9,831 nt of DNA, taken from Gemmatimonadales bacterium. Its GTDB lineage: Bacteria; Gemmatimonadota; Gemmatimonadetes; Gemmatimonadales; GWC2-71-9. Every line of letters starts with the position of its first letter. Within the stretch, counting starts at the first letter, position 1. Position numbers and translations under genes: made by a program. This document shows, piece after piece, positions 6,892-9,831 of the stretch. Location: assembly GCA_030597435.1 (NCBI GenBank), contig JAUVRV010000067.1:1-9831 (forward strand), read 5' to 3'. Below the pieces are notes generated by a model. It was not told the origin of the DNA. It did not search any database and saw nothing but the letters and a program-made list of their open reading frames with translations.

Positions 6892-8553
6892 GTGAGCCGG
6901 AGTTCGCTCGTTCCCGCGGACTTTCAAGCACGACTTCCCCAGGACCAGTTGGTTCGGGGAGATCCCCTCGAAGCAGAGCGCATCGATGTTGATGTGCTCT
7001 TTGTCGGTGCGGGTCCTGCGGGTCTCGCTGGTGCCATTCAGTTGGCACGACTAGTCAAGCAAGACAACGAGGGCGGTGCCGGTATCGGCGAAATCACGAT
7101 AGGGGTGTTGGAGAAGGCAGGTGCGCTCGGTGAGCACTCGCTGTCCGGTGCCGTGCTGAATCCAAGACCGTTTCGGGAACTCTTCCCGGATGTGAAAGAC
7201 GCCGACTTTCCGTTCCGGACCAAGGTCGAGAAGGAGGCGATCTATTTCCTCTCTGCCAACAAGTACCGTCGTATTCCCACGCCGCCAACTATGCGAAACC
7301 ACGGCAACTACGTCGCTTCCATCGGCGAGGTCGTGCGGTGGCTGGGCGAGCGAGCGGCGGAAGCCGGCGTCGACATATTTGCCGGATTCCCGGCCGGCGC
7401 GCTGCGAGTCGAGGGTGAGCGCGTCGTGGGCGTACGCACCGTGGCAGCGGGACTCGAGCGCGATGGCAGTCCCGGATCGGGCTACATGCCCGCGACCGAC
7501 ATCGCCGCCAAGGTAACGGCTCTGGCTGAAGGATCACGGGGACTCCTGGCCCAATCGTACTTGGAATGGCAGGGAATCGCATCACAGAACCCGCAGATCT
7601 ACGCTCTGGGTGTGAAAGAGCTGTGGGAGACCAAGCGTCCGTTGGATAAGGTCATCCACACAATGGGCTGGCCACTCCCGAGGACTGCGTTCGGCGGCAG
7701 CTTCATGTACCCACTAGAGCCCAACCTCGTAGCGTTGGGCCTGGTGGTCGGCTTGGACTATCGAGATGCCAACCTAGATGTCCATGAGCTGACGCAGAGG
7801 ATGAAGTTGCATCCACTGTTTCGGCCGTACTTGGAAGGTGGGGAGATGGTTGAGTGGGGAGCCAAGACTATTCCGGAAGGTGGCTACCATTCGATACCCC
7901 AGCGCCGCCACGGTGACGGCGTCGTGATTCTGGGGGATTCGGCGGGATTGGTCGATGTTCCCTCTCTGAAGGGCATCCACTACGCGATGCAGTCGGGGAT
8001 TTACGCCGCACAGGCGATATTCGCCGCTCTCAAGCACGATGACACGTCGTCGACCCGGCTTTCTGCCTATGACGAGTTGCTGAACGACTCCTACTTGATT
8101 CACGATTTGTACCGAACTCGTAACATGCGCCTCGCTTTCAAGAGCGGCTTCTACTCCGGTTCCGGGAAAGCCGGCTTGATGGCACTGACGGGTGGTCGGT
8201 TCCCTGGCGGGCGCATCGATGTGGAAGAGGATGCCAGGGCACCCCGGACAACGACAGAATGTGAGGAATTCACATCTGATGGGGAACTCACGTTCAGCAA
8301 GGTCGACGCTGTATTCAAATCAGGTAACGTGACGCGTGATACCATCCCGTCGCACCTGATTCCAAATGAGAACGTCGGTGCCGAGCTGGCCAGGTTTTAT
8401 ACCCACATGTGTCCGGCGGCAGTGTATGAGGAGGTAGACGGAGAGCTGCGTGTCAACGCACCCAATTGCGTTGACTGCAAAGCTACGGATGTGGTGGGTC
8501 CGCGCTGGACCCCACGCGAAGGCGGGTCGGGACCAGCTTACAAGCGGATGTGA
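6892..8553 (+). CDS. Electron transfer flavoprotein-ubiquinone oxidoreductase, missing one Fe-S cysteine
   Basis: ETF-QO is a monotopic membrane flavoprotein that oxidises reduced ETF and reduces quinone. It is 553 aa, with a GTG start; GGGAGGG (6877-6883) lies 8 nt upstream. Parts: Rossmann FAD motif 'VGAGPAGLAGA' (38-48), 'LEKAGALGEHSLSGAVLNP' (73-91), 'HGNYVASIGEVVRWLGE' (137-153), 'VKELWE' (241-246), the quinone-site region 'MGWPLPRTAFGGSFMYPL' (258-275), 'ALGLVVGLDY' (281-290), second FAD region 'ILGDSAGLVDVPSLKGIHYA' (346-365), then a C-terminal ferredoxin-like domain. That domain has 'CPAAVYE' (Cys507) and 'NCVDCKATD' (Cys526, Cys529). The family norm is 'NCVHCKTCD', so the fourth cluster ligand is Thr532 (ACG at 8485-8487). 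The tail 'EGGSGPAY' is conserved. The only other cysteine is Cys457. The 3' end overlaps the convergent symporter gene by 16 bp. Identity is certain; the state of its cluster is not. Confidence 0.95.
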   Translation: MSRSSLVPADFQARLPQDQLVRGDPLEAERIDVDVLFVGAGPAGLAGAIQLARLVKQDNEGGAGIGEITIGVLEKAGALGEHSLSGAVLNPRPFRELFPDVKDADFPFRTKVEKEAIYFLSANKYRRIPTPPTMRNHGNYVASIGEVVRWLGERAAEAGVDIFAGFPAGALRVEGERVVGVRTVAAGLERDGSPGSGYMPATDIAAKVTALAEGSRGLLAQSYLEWQGIASQNPQIYALGVKELWETKRPLDKVIHTMGWPLPRTAFGGSFMYPLEPNLVALGLVVGLDYRDANLDVHELTQRMKLHPLFRPYLEGGEMVEWGAKTIPEGGYHSIPQRRHGDGVVILGDSAGLVDVPSLKGIHYAMQSGIYAAQAIFAALKHDDTSSTRLSAYDELLNDSYLIHDLYRTRNMRLAFKSGFYSGSGKAGLMALTGGRFPGGRIDVEEDARAPRTTTECEEFTSDGELTFSKVDAVFKSGNVTRDTIPSHLIPNENVGAELARFYTHMCPAAVYEEVDGELRVNAPNCVDCKATDVVGPRWTPREGGSGPAYKRM

Positions 8554-9831
8554 TTCGATCCCGGTTGTTGTCTTGATCTACTGCTGGCCCAGCTGACGGT
8601 TAGCATGACGATCAGTGACAGGAGGATCGGCAATATCCCGCGGTAACCGGCTCCCAGGGCTCTGGCCAGTAGAGCGGTAACCTGGTCTCCTAGTACGAGG
8701 CTCAGGAACGCTCCATCCTGTATCTCACCCACTATCGCGACTGTGCCACCTACTATAACCGCCCACATCGCTCCCTGTGATGTTATCCGCAACGAATCTC
8801 GGTAGAAGCTGGCCAGTGTCGGCAACACCACGCCGCCGACAAACACAGTATAGGCGAGCAACAGCGACGAGATTATGTCTTGTTGGAAGCCGGCAATCAG
8901 TGAGGCAACCAAGCCCACGCACAATACGGATGCTTTCGTAATCGCAAGCTGTCGATCTTGCGGAATCGCCTTGCGAGCGCCGACCACGTTCAGCGACAGG
9001 ATTGTCGAAGCAGAGACTAGTGTCGTATCTGCGGAAGACATGATTGCGGCAAGGAAGCCCGCCGCAATCAGACCTGTGAGCCCTGCCGGAACAAGCTCCC
9101 TGATGGCGGTGGGTAGCGCGGCATCTCGTACCAAGTCCGGAAACAGTCCGCTCAACAGTGTGCCCAGCAGCGCGAGCATGAATGCGATGGGAACAACTAC
9201 CAGCGCACTGATCACGACAGACCGTTGCGCGACAGAGTCGTCCTTGGCACACAGGACCCGTGAATAGATGTCGGGCCCGACGAGGTACGGCAGTCCTACG
9301 ATGAGCGGAAAGAACACCAAGAGATCATACCAGCCAAACGAATCTGATACGGGGAAACTCAGATAACCGTCGGGTACTGCACCGAGAATCGAGCTAAAAT
9401 CCACTTGTACGGCGACCACTACGAAGACGAGGCAAACTGCGAGTCCACCCACGAAGAGACCCAGCTGCCACACGTCGGTCTTCAGCACGGACATCTGCCC
9501 GCCCCAGAATGTGTATAGGATGAACACGACCGCGACTATTACAAGAGCGGATGTGTATCCGATACTGAGGATCGCGCTCAGTAGTCGCGCACCCGCTATC
9601 ATCTGCGCCGCGACTATCCCGCACCAGGCGATCACGATCATGAGCGCGGCCGGTACTGAGACCATCCTGCCGTACGCCCGATGCAGAATGTCGGGGAGTG
9701 TGTACACCCCGAGTTTGCGGACAGGGGCTGCGAGTACCAATCCAAATACGACGAGCGCTGCCAAACATACGACCACCACCGAGATGGACACGCGTCCCCG
9801 GCCCGACGCTAGCCCGATCAGCCCGTCGGGC
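8538..9831 (-). CDS. Sodium:solute symporter (SSS family), N-terminus outside window
   Basis: A multi-pass inner-membrane protein that likely couples uptake of a small solute to Na+ entry. The frame runs open from the right edge to TAA at 8538-8540. A GTG at 9789-9791 is in frame, but the frame continues upstream of it ('PDGLIGLASGRGR') and the first transmembrane helices of the family are absent, so the real start lies beyond the window. About ten hydrophobic segments are visible, starting with 'VVVVCLAALVVFGLVLAAPV'. The 'LGVYTLPDILHRAYGR' stretch (27-42 counted from that GTG) is typical of the loop after the early helices of SSS transporters. 'AGFLAAIMSSADTTLVSAS' (244-262) matches the conserved SSS helix that carries the Na2-site serines. 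The substrate cannot be told from sequence. Only a short polar tail follows the last helix. It converges on the ETF-QO gene with a 16-bp overlap; nothing suggests a shared pathway. Confidence 0.9.
   Translation of the reverse strand, partial: PDGLIGLASGRGRVSISVVVVCLAALVVFGLVLAAPVRKLGVYTLPDILHRAYGRMVSVPAALMIVIAWCGIVAAQMIAGARLLSAILSIGYTSALVIVAVVFILYTFWGGQMSVLKTDVWQLGLFVGGLAVCLVFVVVAVQVDFSSILGAVPDGYLSFPVSDSFGWYDLLVFFPLIVGLPYLVGPDIYSRVLCAKDDSVAQRSVVISALVVVPIAFMLALLGTLLSGLFPDLVRDAALPTAIRELVPAGLTGLIAAGFLAAIMSSADTTLVSASTILSLNVVGARKAIPQDRQLAITKASVLCVGLVASLIAGFQQDIISSLLLAYTVFVGGVVLPTLASFYRDSLRITSQGAMWAVIVGGTVAIVGEIQDGAFLSLVLGDQVTALLARALGAGYRGILPILLSLIVMLTVSWASSRSRQQPGSNHIRL

Noticed and set aside
9789..9791. 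GTG as the true start of the symporter gene
   Set aside because: The frame stays open to the window edge, the residues upstream look like symporter sequence, and the first helices of the family would be missing, so the gene is cut by the window.

Overview
The window reads as ordinary chromosomal DNA from a moderately GC-rich, free-living aerobic bacterium. The best lineage guess is Gemmatimonadota or a relative. That guess rests mainly on the type of secreted beta-propeller lipoprotein at the left edge (a 'DSSGVTIVQN' opening right after the lipobox cysteine) and on the respiratory ETF/ETF-QO set. It is an inference from family style, not a proof. No mobile element, CRISPR array, rRNA or tRNA gene was seen.

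Layout: (1) 1-1101, minus strand: a lipoprotein with a six-bladed beta-propeller-like body, whose C-terminus lies outside the window. (2) 1102-1288: a 187-bp divergent gap. (3) 1289-5049, plus strand: ligA (NAD+-dependent DNA ligase) and polX (family X DNA polymerase with a PHP nuclease domain), overlapping by one base at TAGTG. (4) 5050-5166: a short gap with a GC-rich hairpin and only a weak promoter candidate. (5) 5167-8553, plus strand: etfB, etfA and ETF-quinone oxidoreductase, tightly packed (1-nt overlap, then a 4-nt gap). (6) 8538-9831, minus strand: the C-terminal part of a sodium:solute symporter that converges on the ETF-QO gene and overlaps its end by 16 bp.

How the genes work together: LigA and PolX could supply the end-trimming, gap-filling and nick-sealing steps of base excision repair from one transcript. 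EtfA and EtfB form the soluble heterodimer that collects electrons from acyl-CoA and related flavin dehydrogenases. ETF-QO passes those electrons to the membrane quinone pool. So the whole branch from dehydrogenase acceptor to quinone is encoded together, although no dehydrogenase lies in the window.

Most of this is well-known housekeeping, and I did not find a convincing new system. The most notable observation is that the ETF-QO lacks one of the four cysteines that normally bind its [4Fe-4S] cluster: the usual C-x2-C-x2-C reads C-x2-C-x2-T. Smaller points are a C8 homopolymer just after the lipoprotein signal peptide, a variant AMP-loop sequence in EtfB, and a Gln in the first PHP metal position of PolX.
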